Assembly: GCF_036898095.1 (NCBI RefSeq)
Contig: NC_090743.1
Span: 14,461,795 to 14,525,794 of the forward strand
DNA length: 64,000 bases
Reading direction: 5' to 3'
From: Palaemon carinicauda
Lineage: Eukaryota; Arthropoda; Malacostraca; Decapoda; Palaemonidae
In this document: one piece after another, positions 36,945-46,046 of the stretch
How the letters are laid out: each line of letters starts with the position of its first letter
Position numbering within the stretch: the first letter of the stretch is position 1
Program-made: the position numbers and the translations under genes
Notes under the pieces: generated by a model
Told to the model about the DNA's origin: nothing
The model's input: the letters and a program-made list of their open reading frames with translations, nothing else
Database searches by the model: none

Positions 36945-37904
36945 TTTATATTTCAGCTGATGAGATGTTTACTTCATATTTGTTATTTTCATCCTTGTTT
37001 TCTCTTGTTTATAAATGAGCAATCCGGTCTCTAGAAGCTCCATTTGCAGGGTATTTTCAAACGAATTTTGCAGATTTTAAGTAGCTATATTCAATAAGCA
37101 AGAGTCATAAAGTTTTTTTTTTTTTTTTTTTTTATTGTCAAGAAAACTGTACATAAGAAACAACAATCAAAACTAAAGAGTGAAGAAGTGGAGTCTATTG
37201 TATAATTTGCAAAATATCCTTAACCACCAAGTCTTAACCAGATATGGAACTTTTAAATATTTCATCGATTTCCGTCAGCTGACGTCGCAGTAATCTAAAA
37301 TCAGGTGGATGAATTAGCAAAGTTAGTTACAAGAGGGTCTGATTTTCTTTAGAACTGAGAAGGAACTTGGTAAATTACGAAAGGTTATTGAAAACTCGTG
37401 AAATTTTTGAAAGAGAACCTCAAGAGATCTAGTCTAAAGATTTAAAAAGTAAAGTAATCAAAAGATCTTAAGTGGAGATAAACTAAAAAGAAATATATTT
37501 TTGTGATTTGAAAAAAAAATAGATAAACTTTGTAGAAGAAACTTGATAAGATTGGATTTATGAATATAGACTATATAGCATGGAGGTAGGGCCTCTTAGA
37601 CTAATCTGCCTTCGAAACATATTAAGCTTAAGAGAAATCTAAGAAAACTAAAACTTCAACCTTGACGTATAAAAGATTACTCGGAAAATGCAAAGGTCAG
37701 TGGCCTCGTAACCTTGACATTGACCTTAACCGTATTGGAGTTTATATTCCTTTTCCTGAACCGCCGTGGTGATCTTTTAACATTTGATTGATAAAAAGGA
37801 GACCCAGTGGGAGACGTTAGAGGTGAATCAGGAGGAGACGGGTAATGTTAAAGCAATACGAACTGAATGATATTACTCAGTATTATTCTTGCAGAAAGCA
37901 TTTT
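36942..37904. other. Non-coding stretch
   Basis: A T-run lies at 37112-37134. No gene recognised. Confidence 0.5.
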
Positions 37905-38051
37905 AATGTTGTTATTGTTCTTAAACTTCTTGTAGTTTTTCCTTATTTCCTTTCCTCACTGGGATATTTTCCCTGTTGGAGCCCTTGGGTTTATAGCATT
38001 CTGCTTTTCCAACTAGGGTTGTAGCTTTGCAAGTAATAATAATAATAATAT
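37905..38051 (+). mobile_element. Repeat family B, 5'-truncated copy
   Basis: Only the 3' ~145 bases: TCCTTTCCTCACTGGGATAT, CCCTGTTGGAGCCCTTGGG and CCAACTAGGGTTGTAGCTT, then an (AAT)n tail. Confidence 0.88.
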
Positions 38052-39122
38052 ACCCCAGAGCTGCTTCAGAAATGCCATAAGGGGGAGTAATGGAACCTCT
38101 TGCTTAAGTGACACTAGAATAATGTCAAATATCAATCCGCTCATTTTCATATTCCCAGTATTACAAATATTAAAGAAAAATTTAGATAATTCTTCTCTTA
38201 ATTCTGCAATCATCCTTTGTATCATTTTCGTGAGGATCCAGGTATGCAAGCCTGAACGTTACCATCAAATTAAAAAGTACTACAACACTTAAGGGGGTGA
38301 ACCCAAGATCAAGCTCGCTCACTCTTAACACTAGGAAGACAATGGTCTGCGAGTGTCGGCGGACCATTGAAATTAACTGTACATTTAGATCACATAAAAA
38401 GTTTTAAAAATATCAGCTATAACATTATTTCCCTAAACTAAAGTAGAGAACGATAAATAAACCTCTAAGGTACATATTAAAAACAGAAATGGATTTAAAA
38501 GGAAAGTAATGGCCGATAGGATATATAGGAAGTAAGAAATAAGCGAAATTATAATTTAACTCCTGAAACGCCTGAAAGTTTTATAAATGACTAAAGAAAA
38601 ATTATGACACAACGCAAAGATATAGAACTTAGAAAATACGTTCTATGCTTTTATTTAAAAAAAAAAAAAACGAACATCTAGAAGAATTATCAAGTTCAGT
38701 CGATATTTCAACGCAATAGAACTTGGCTGCCACTAGAAAAAAAACTTGATTGAATTTTAATTAGAGTAAAAACACAAGGGAAACTTGGCCACGTGAATTT
38801 ACACATCGATACCGATCTCAAGAAAAGAAATAAGTTTTGAAGACCTGGTTAATCTATTTGCTTTAACTAAAGAAAAAGAAAAGGGCAACTTGTATCGTTT
38901 GGCTTTTAAAGAACAATCGATGTTTTATAGCGTGGAATAGAGTAAAATAACTGAGAAAAATGGGACAGGAAATTCGTAAAGCAAATCAGCTGATAACCCG
39001 TAGAGACCAACCACTAGATTAGCTCAATTTTTTCCTCAAAAAAAAAAGAAAAAGAAAAAGAAGAAAAAAATAATGTAAAATAAATGACCGGACAAAATAT
39101 TAGAGCTTGAGAAGTATGTTTA
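38052..39122. other. Non-coding stretch, probably intron
   Basis: AT/A-rich DNA upstream of the LDLa exon. No other exon could be recognised in it. Confidence 0.45.
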
Positions 39123-39154
39123 TATTCTAATTTCTTTTTTTTTTTTTATTGCAG
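39123..39154 (+). promoter_or_regulatory. 3' splice site: branch-point-like TTCTAAT, polypyrimidine tract, GCAG
   Basis: TATTCTAATTT provides a plausible branch point about 27 bases before an AG. It is followed by an almost pure T tract and ATTGCAG ending at 39154. This is a textbook acceptor, placed exactly where the LDLa reading frame begins. Confidence 0.8.
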
Positions 39155-39268
39155 GTTGTCCCAAGGGAGGGTTCCAGTGTTCCAGCGGGTTGTGTTTGCC
39201 GAAGACTCGATGGTGCAACAACAAGACTGACTGTGAGAATGGAGAGGATGAACTCGCAGAAGTATGCG
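39155..39268 (+). CDS. Internal exon encoding one complete LDL-receptor class A domain (partial gene)
   Basis: 114-base exon between a strong acceptor (T-tract, GCAG at 39151-39154) and a consensus donor (G|GTAAGT at 39268/39269). The frame begins with the last two bases of a split codon and ends with the first base of another, so it is a phase 1-1 symmetric exon, typical of shuffled extracellular modules. The peptide carries all six LDLa cysteines: CPKGGFQC, SSGLCLPKTRWC, NNKTDC, then ENGEDELAEVC. It also has the Phe before the second Cys, the Trp before the fourth Cys, and the acidic D-C-x-N-G-x-D-E calcium cage. LDLa modules are Ca2+-stabilised ligand-binding units of secreted or cell-surface proteins (LDL-receptor relatives, relaxin-type leucine-rich GPCRs, modular proteases, matrix proteins). 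One exon cannot say which. Flanking exons were not found, and a gene symbol is not justified. Confidence 0.88.
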
Positions 39269-39274
39269 GTAAGT

Positions 39275-39276
<2 letters not shown>

Positions 39277-39346
<70 letters not shown>
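39277..39346. repeat. (CT)n microsatellite immediately after the LDLa exon donor
   Basis: The intron reads GTAAGTCAGT and then about 34 CT units, so the array begins within about 10 bases of the 5' splice site. Confidence 0.96.
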
Positions 39347-39348
<2 letters not shown>

Positions 39349-39727
39349 ATTTCGTTATTCTTTCATTATCGTCTTATTTATTTTTTTGGCATTGTTTTTA
39401 AATATCATAGATTACTGGTATTTGATGTCTTCGGTTATAGATATGTATTATTGTATATAAAAATGACTTCTCACTATTGCACTTTACCATATTCGTAATT
39501 CAAATGTCAAGTGCCTGCTTCGGCTCTTCCATTTTTTATATGTAGGTTATATTTTCTTCACGATGCTTATGTTTAAATTTCCATCGAAATATTTTTTGTG
39601 GTCTTATTCGTTTTTATTTATTAATATTGTACATGCCTCGCAATTGTTAATGAACTCAACTTCTTACCAGAGAGACTTCCAAGAAATAATTCGTTTAATA
39701 CAGTAAGTTTCTTTTTTTTTTTTAGAT
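39347..39727. other. Intronic-looking stretch
   Basis: AT-rich, nothing recognisable; lies downstream of the LDLa donor. Confidence 0.5.
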
Positions 39728-39893
39728 TCATTTCAGAAGCAGGTCTTCTGAATGGTATTTAACTTTTATAAGGACATCTTAGCTTTTATTGTTTTAAATT
39801 AAATCTTTTATTCTTTATTGATAACAATCGATTTCGGCGTCAATGACCCTCGATGTTAGGATGCCAGAAAACTCCAAATCAATCGGTCAATCA
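39728..39893 (+). mobile_element. Repeat family C with (ATCA)n tail, copy 2
   Basis: Same order as the copy at 20786: TTCAGAAGCAGGTCTTCTGA, ACTTTTATAAGGACATCTTA, TCGGCGTCAATGACCCTCGA, GGATGCCAGAAAACT, then a degenerate AATC tail. Same orientation, moderate divergence. Confidence 0.85.
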
Positions 39894-40652
39894 TCTTGAT
39901 TATGCAGTAGACTGGCAATCAAACAATTATATTTATATCAAAAACATTTCAGGGATGTAAACTTTTTCAGTATTATTCGTAATTCAAGTACAGTGGATCC
40001 TTTTCCAGAGAGTAGATTATATACGCAAAGTTCAGTAGATAATGTGAGGATCAACTATTGGGAAAAAGACAGAGAACAATTGAGAAATATGAAGAAGAAA
40101 GAATGCCGAAGTAGTTGTGGTATTCAGAGCAGCTATAAGGAATAGCTAATGAAATTTGATTGTTTGAGTTAGAATAACAATATTCTGTTATTACAATGAT
40201 GATCATAATATTCTAAATTTGTATATCCATCGATCGAACATGAAAAATTATTAATACTTAACACTCCGGAAATTAAATGAGAATAGCCTTAGGATTACGT
40301 AGATATACGATGCGTAGCTTAAGAAATAATCTGCAAAATACTAACCTATTAGTAAACAAATGGCTTAATATGCAGGGTAGTGTTTTCATTATTCATAATT
40401 AAGTGGCATGCTATTTCAATTGTTTGTGGGCCTTAGTCGAAGGTCATCGCAATATCTAATTAGTATTGTAATTCATTCTGGTAGTAAAGAAATTCAATAT
40501 AATCTCTTGATATGTAAACGAGTAACTATTTCTTGGGTACAAGAAGTTTTAAAATTGAATTATAAAACTAAAATGTGTTGGTATTATGTTTTACTATTCG
40601 TAATTATAAAATGAATTAGCAAACTAACCTAGTATGTGTGGCCCTGAATAGC
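39894..40652. other. Non-coding stretch
   Basis: No gene or repeat recognised. Confidence 0.5.
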
Positions 40653-40867
<215 letters not shown>

Positions 40868-42369
40868 AATTTATTAATATGGTATATTGTTATTAGTAAT
40901 TAGAAAGAACAAAATTGATATAATCTAAATGTTAAACGTCTCATTTCCGTTTTCCCTTCCTCTTCCTGCGTATTGTGCAAGCGAGTTATTATTACACTCG
41001 CAAAAAGTCCAGTCGTGTGTCGAGGTTTTTAAATTTGTGACCTTAGGATGAAAGCAAGAACAAGTGAAAGAGCTTTTGAATTATTGGTTTCTATTTGAAC
41101 TGGAGAGATACACGATTGTGGAAGGTGTGTCGCTTGCTTTAGGTGTTTGTAAAATGGTAGGGTTTTGATTTGGAAGACTTGGTAATTCTTATGTAGAAAT
41201 TAATACTCTGCTGTTTGTTAAAAATGCAATTGGCTATTTTGTTGAAGTTCTAAACGGATAATAGCAAATTATTTGAAGGTTTTTATATGTATTGGCTATT
41301 TTGCTGAAAATTTTGATGGATTTTGTCAATTTTTTCAAGCTCCAAGAATACACCGTCATAATTCATCGCACCAGGGCATTCTATACAGCAAAAGTAATAA
41401 TGTTGATGAATATAGTTATTTGACGTTATTAGGACATGCTCATTTTATCTTATACACCGTAGTTTTAACACCTCTCTTGCTTCTAGCTAAGTCAGATTTA
41501 CCTAGGCTTTAATTTTTAACCTCTTTAGCAAACATAAACTCCACTTAGTAATTTCAAATAGTTTTTAAAGGTTAGATGTTGCTTTTAAGAAAAAATATTG
41601 ATTTACCATATCCGAATGTTTTATTCGTAACAGTCCTTACTATAACAAAATACAAATATTTTATAATAGTTTACCCAACAATTTTTACGCACATTCAACT
41701 AAATTTCTTTGGTAATTTAATAGCTCTAATTCGTAATAATGTTTCAAAATTGCTGTTAGTGGCATTGCTTGTCAGCCTTTTTAGTTGACTCAGAGACTGC
41801 CGCTGATCGTCTTTTATAGTTCGGCGATCTTTAAGATGCTTTGAAAAAATACTATGATTCCATAATACTTGTCGCAAAATTTCCTTCCTTTTATTTATTT
41901 TTTGAAGCGACTGTTGATTCATCTTTTCCGTTAGTAAAACACCGGTTTGTTTAGCGATACGGACATAAGATACAAAAATTACATTGAATTAACCTTAACG
42001 GTAAAGTAGAATGCTGTCCTGAGAAGTTTATTCAATAAGACAGAGAAAATGGAGGCAGGGAAAGTATTCCAAAGTTATGAATAGCTAAAGTAATAACAAA
42101 ACTGAATTGAACAGTTATAGGATTGTTGATAGATCCAGTATGTGACTAGTATGTTAGCCACTTGGTCATTTTCCTAAAGTTATACCTTGTTTAGGTGACC
42201 AATTTGCTATAACCACTCCTAGCCCATCTAGCCATTTTATCTTAATAGAATCTAGCTCATTTGGTTATTTTATCTTAATAGTATCTACAGTAGTTCATCT
42301 GACCATTTTCTTTCAGTAACACCTAGTCCTAGTCAATCTTTCCTAGTCTTCTTTCCCACAGTTATCCTT
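40868..42369. other. Non-coding stretch
   Basis: AT-rich. Short frames at 41273-41512 and 41576-41788 have no recognisable motif. Confidence 0.45.
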
Positions 42370-43035
42370 ACATTAAGGGGTCGGTTGCCTGATGAGCCCT
42401 CTCCAATGCCTTCTATCGAAGGCATCCTCTTCCATCAAATTTCTTTTCTCCATATCATCCTTTACCTTAACTCACTATCTAATTCTCTGCCTCCCTCCTG
42501 ATCCCCGCCCCCCTTGACAGGTTCCTCCCAAGTCTTCACTCCCTACTACCATCCATCCTCAACACATGCCCATGCTCTGTATTCTTTACTAACCTGCCAT
42601 TCTTCTTAGTTCATCATTTTCCAATCTTTCAGGCAGTGATATTCCCAGAACCACCTCAGTATTCTCATGTCTATTCTCTCAAGCTGTGTTATCTGTTTGT
42701 CTTAGAATCCATGTTTCTGATCCATACATTAACACTGGTCTTATTAGTGTGCTATAGATCTTTACTTTTAGCTTGATTGGCATTTTCTTATCACATACCA
42801 CTTCCGCTACCTCCCTCCACTTTCCCCATTCTCAACTTCAGCCTCATATCCTCCCTCCTAACTTATAGTAGATCCCAAATATCTAAATTGTTCCACTTGA
42901 TTATAATAGAGCCTCTATTTTCTTCTATGGCTATCCTGTTCCTTTCCTCCTTACTGCTCACCATAGCTTCAGTCTTATCCACATTTACCCTCAAGCCATC
43001 CCTCTCCAAAGACTCCTGCCACTCTACAATTACTA
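42370..43035 (-). pseudogene. LINE reverse-transcriptase relic (LINE family 3)
   Basis: Minus strand from 43035. The relic opens with VEWQESLERDGLRVNVDKTE followed by AMVSS, the RT region just after the active-site box in many non-LTR elements. After stops and frameshifts come fragments equivalent to the 'LYGSETW'-type and 'HGHVLRM' blocks. It finishes with VKDDMEKRNLMEEDAFDRRH and WRGLIRQPTP, the usual C-terminal tail of these ORF2 proteins. The catalytic YADD box and everything upstream are absent. The relic sits between stretches of imperfect TAGGACCTAGT-type repeats, so it may have landed inside a short tandem array. Confidence 0.85.
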
Positions 43036-43172
43036 AATGTAGGACCTAGTACATAACGTTTTTAAAAGGACCTAGTCCATATTGAAATTTTTAGGTGAAG
43101 GACCTAGTCTATCTTTGCATTATTAGATGTAGTACATTGCTCATATTTGGTTTTAGATGTAGAACCTAGACT
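43036..43172. repeat. Imperfect short repeat containing AGGACCTAGT
   Basis: TGTAGGACCTAGTACAT, AAGGACCTAGTCCAT, AAGGACCTAGTCTAT and TGTAGAACCTAGAC follow one another at uneven spacing, suggesting a decayed tandem repeat. Confidence 0.6.
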
Positions 43173-43421
43173 TGTGCAAATCACCAGTTAGGTAATAAGT
43201 GAGAGACAAGGCGAGTGCCTCTAACTTTATTTCGACAGAGCATGAGTATATATAATATATAAACCCGTTCCAAGCAAGCCCGGCTCAAAAATTCAAACAA
43301 AGATTCAAGAACATATAGGTTTGAACATGTTATTATTGCGATGGGAGAGCAATAATGATAATAAATAAAAAACAGAAATACCATTACAGTATACGAGAGT
43401 GAGTGATACACGTGTGGTAGA
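43173..43421 (-). repeat. 3' LTR of the deleted Gypsy-like element
   Basis: Matches 44510-44753 throughout. Shared blocks include AACCCGTTCCAAGCAAG, GATTCAAGAACATA and GTGATACA. It contains a TATATA-rich segment at 43247-43262. The minus-strand ends approximate TG...CA. Confidence 0.87.
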
Positions 43422-43424
43422 TGG

Positions 43425-43745
43425 TTCCCCCCCAAAAAAGACATACATGTGAAATAGGGAGCCTTGCTTTGGAGAGTCGCACTGTAGGCAGGTCATCTTG
43501 CAGGAGATACGCAGGTTTAGGGCAATCAATGGAGACCCAGTCTTCTTTGCCACGAACGTTTAGTAAAATTACCTTCATTGTTCCACGGATCACTAGGAAA
43601 GAGCCCATGGAAGGGGGTGTTAACGGTGACTTGCTGGTGTCGTACAGGAAATCATGCGATGCGTTGTGCAAATCAGTCGGTATGTGTTGCTTTGCTGGAG
43701 GCTTGTAAGTCTGGCGGTATGGAGTAAATTTTCCCAAAACATGAC
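43425..43745 (-). pseudogene. C-terminal pol (integrase tail) remnant
   Basis: Minus-strand frame with PSMGSFLVIRGTMKVILLNV, then RGKEDWVSIDCPKPAYLLQD. The 'G-x-F-x-V ... GK-x-x-VSID-R-x-KPAY' pattern is the small C-terminal domain that closes integrase in many Gypsy/Ty3 elements. Here the usual Arg of DRLKPA is replaced (DCPKPA), consistent with decay. Confidence 0.75.
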
Positions 43746-44500
43746 GTAGGTGCTGGAGATTGTCGAAGGAAAAACTTTGGCATACACTATTTCACCTCAT
43801 TAACGTCAGTTTCAGACAATGTTGAGTAGTTGTCCATTTTTTCAGCAGTGGAGGCATTGCTGGAGATCTTGAAGGCGGTGAAGTGGCTGTCTGTAAGGGC
43901 ATTGACTTTGGTCATTAGGTCCTTCATGGGCAAAATTTTGACACCGGGAATGGTGGAATTTACAGGTTTGGGTAGGTGCCGCACCCAAAGGGCACAAAGT
44001 ACATCCACTTCACGAGGAGACCAATCTGCGGCAGGTTGCACTCGAGTGATACTGGTCATTTTCCTGAGGGTGAGTGAAGCCTTTTGGTCCTCCAAAGGGT
44101 GTTGAGAGAGCAGAAAAAGTTTTGACATGCGGGCAGCCGGTGATAGCGCGTACTGCTCTAGGAGGTATGATTTAAGGGCATCATACTTTATTGTGGGTGT
44201 CCCCTTGCTCGCACAGCTAATCGGAGATTTCTGGGAAAGTGTCCCCAGGGATCGCTGTGAGAACGTAATCTGCTTTGGTGCTTGACAGTCATGCCCCTGA
44301 TGCGAAACTAGACTTCAGCATGCTGGAACCAGGCGAGCACTTCTCTGCTTCGAAGGGCAGTAGTTTCATTGAGGCGGTGTGTGCCAAAAATGCAGGTTCG
44401 ATGGGGGGCCATCTTCAAACAGTCGGCCACATCAGTGAGAGGCCAGGAGGGAGGGAGCGGACACTCCGCTAGTCAACAATGTGAGAGCGGACACTCCGCT
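43746..44500 (-). pseudogene. Gag-like remnant of the LTR element
   Basis: Minus strand: LPFEAEKCSPGSSMLKSSF, a stop, DYVLTAIPGDTFPEISD, a frameshift, then YDALKSYLLEQYALSPAARM and an open frame (44128-43787) with LFLLSQHPLEDQKASLTLRK, VDVLCALWVRHLPKPV and MDNYSTLSETDVNEV. The 'LL...PLGD..PS..L..M ... L...FLRRLP' pattern is typical of Gypsy-type Gag capsid regions in arthropods. No CCHC zinc knuckle is visible. Confidence 0.72.
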
Positions 44501-44509
44501 AGTCGTCAG

Positions 44510-44753
44510 TGTGCGAATCGCCAATTAGGTAATAACTTAAAGATAAGGGGAAGTGCAACTAACTTTATCTTGCCGGAGTATGAGTATATATACAACCCGT
44601 TCCAAGCAAGAACGGCATGAATATTTAAACACAGCGATTCAAGAACATACAGGCTTAAACAGGTTATCAGTGCTAGGGGAGAGCGATAACGATAATGTAA
44701 AAAAAAACAGGAATACCGTTACAGCACGAGTTGTGTGATACATGTGCTGTACA
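44510..44753 (-). repeat. 5' LTR of the deleted Gypsy-like element
   Basis: On the minus strand begins TGTACAGCAC and ends GATTCGCACA (TG...CA), with a TATATATA-type promoter motif at 44584-44592. Just inside it a 20-base direct repeat containing GAGCGGACACTCCGCTAGTC is present twice (about 44455 and 44486). Confidence 0.87.
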
Positions 44754-45937
44754 CCATCTTTCCATTTCCTGTTAATATTGTATAGTCTGTATCCCATTTC
44801 TTGTATTATGTAATGTTCCTATAGACACTTTCTGTTTTCTATCTGGTCATCTTGCAAGAGTATTGTCAGCTAACTCAGATGATTTCGTGAGGCACTTTTT
44901 TCTTACATCTGGTTAGTCAATCCAATTATTTTTGCCGTTTTTTATCTTCGAGTCGCTTTCAATGAAGTCAACCTTAAGTAGGGCAAACAACCAGTTAGTT
45001 GGATAATTCATTTAGATATGTTAGTTTAGAAAGGAATGGTAAATAAAGTATTTTAAAAACAGTTTAATATAACAAACTCATCGCGTAGATTCATGACCAC
45101 TTACGGTCGATTGTTCTTCAAGATTGCGAAGATTGAACAAATTCAGGTTAGATTAAGTCAGGCTGCATATCAACTAATCACTATGTATGATAGAGACTGG
45201 ATTGTTTGCAGTGATTTTTTTTTATTGAAATGCCCTTTTTTGCATATAGTTAGGCTATCTAGTCAACATATGAAAGTAATATTAACACAATTATTTTTCA
45301 ATGCATCAAAGAATGTGTGTTGGTTTTTCTTGGTTCATTTTATTCATAAACGTATTTCATTAATTCAAACTATGTATGAAAGAACACGTGATTTAAAGCT
45401 AGTCGTGTGAAATGTTCCCGTTTATCGGAAGTAATATAAAAAGCACCCGTGGCGTCATACTCGGAAAGGTGGAAGGATGCAAATGAAAGCAGTTAAGTGG
45501 TTTGTCTGAGCAGAACGAATCCGAGATCTTTCAGAAGAATGACTTCCCTTTGAGCTCATTTTTAGTATTAATTATGATAAGAATGCCTTTTTACGCTGAA
45601 TGGGATATATTAAACTGCCTTCTTCAGATTTTCGTAATCTTCATAATCACATGCATGAAGTTTCTTGCATTTGGAAAAGCTTTTCATGTTGTTATGTACC
45701 AGGAATTATTTAATTTGTTTTTTCTTTTTTTTCTTTACTGGTGTATACGAATAACCAGATATAGTTATGTGGTTGTTTGCAATATCAATAATTTTACTTG
45801 TTCTGTTTCCGCCCGTCTTCCGTAAGAGGAAGCCTCATTGAGGATGTATGTAGTAATTGTACCTAGGAAAATTATTGAAAAAATACTTTGTCAGGACTGA
45901 AATCTACTAAAATTTATATAACTAGTAAAAATAACTT
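44754..45937. other. Non-coding stretch
   Basis: AT-rich. Frames at 45093-45410 and 45502-45825 have no recognisable domain and a composition expected of AT-rich non-coding DNA. Confidence 0.5.
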
Positions 45938-46033
45938 AGTACTTCGGTAATAAACGTGAATAATTAATCAAAATGAATAAATGATAGTACTTTGGTAATA
46001 AACGTGAATAATTAATCAAAATGAATAAATTAT
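45938..46033. repeat. 48-bp tandem duplication
   Basis: AGTACTTCGGTAATAAACGT... at 45938 is repeated as AGTACTTTGGTAATAAACGT... at 45986, exactly 48 bases on, with very few differences. It lies just upstream of the LINE insertion site. Confidence 0.93.
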
Positions 46034-46037
46034 TAGC

Positions 46038-46045
46038 ATCACGAG
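46038..46045 (+). repeat. Left target-site duplication of the LINE (ATCACGAG)
   Basis: ATCACGAG here is identical to 48254-48261 directly after the LINE 3' tail. Confidence 0.8.
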
Positions 46046-46046
46046 T

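Larger units (their letters stand above)
43173..44753 (-). mobile_element. Internally deleted Gypsy-like LTR retrotransposon
   Basis: Two direct repeats of about 245 bases (43173-43421 and 44510-44753) flank about 1.09 kb. On the minus strand the internal region carries a gag-like remnant followed directly by the C-terminal tail of pol. Protease, reverse transcriptase, RNase H and most of integrase are missing, so a large internal deletion has joined gag to the end of pol. A G/A-rich polypurine-like run (minus strand of 43425-43440) adjoins the 3' LTR. No target-site duplication was recognised. The element is a non-autonomous relic. Confidence 0.85.

Noticed and set aside
42777..43049. 90-codon plus frame
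   Set aside because: It is the antisense of the LINE family 3 relic, whose minus-strand peptides are recognisable.
43187..44740. Two ~240-bp direct repeats considered first as a simple segmental duplication
   Set aside because: The gag-like and integrase-tail remnants between them in one orientation, plus TG...CA ends, fit an LTR retrotransposon better.
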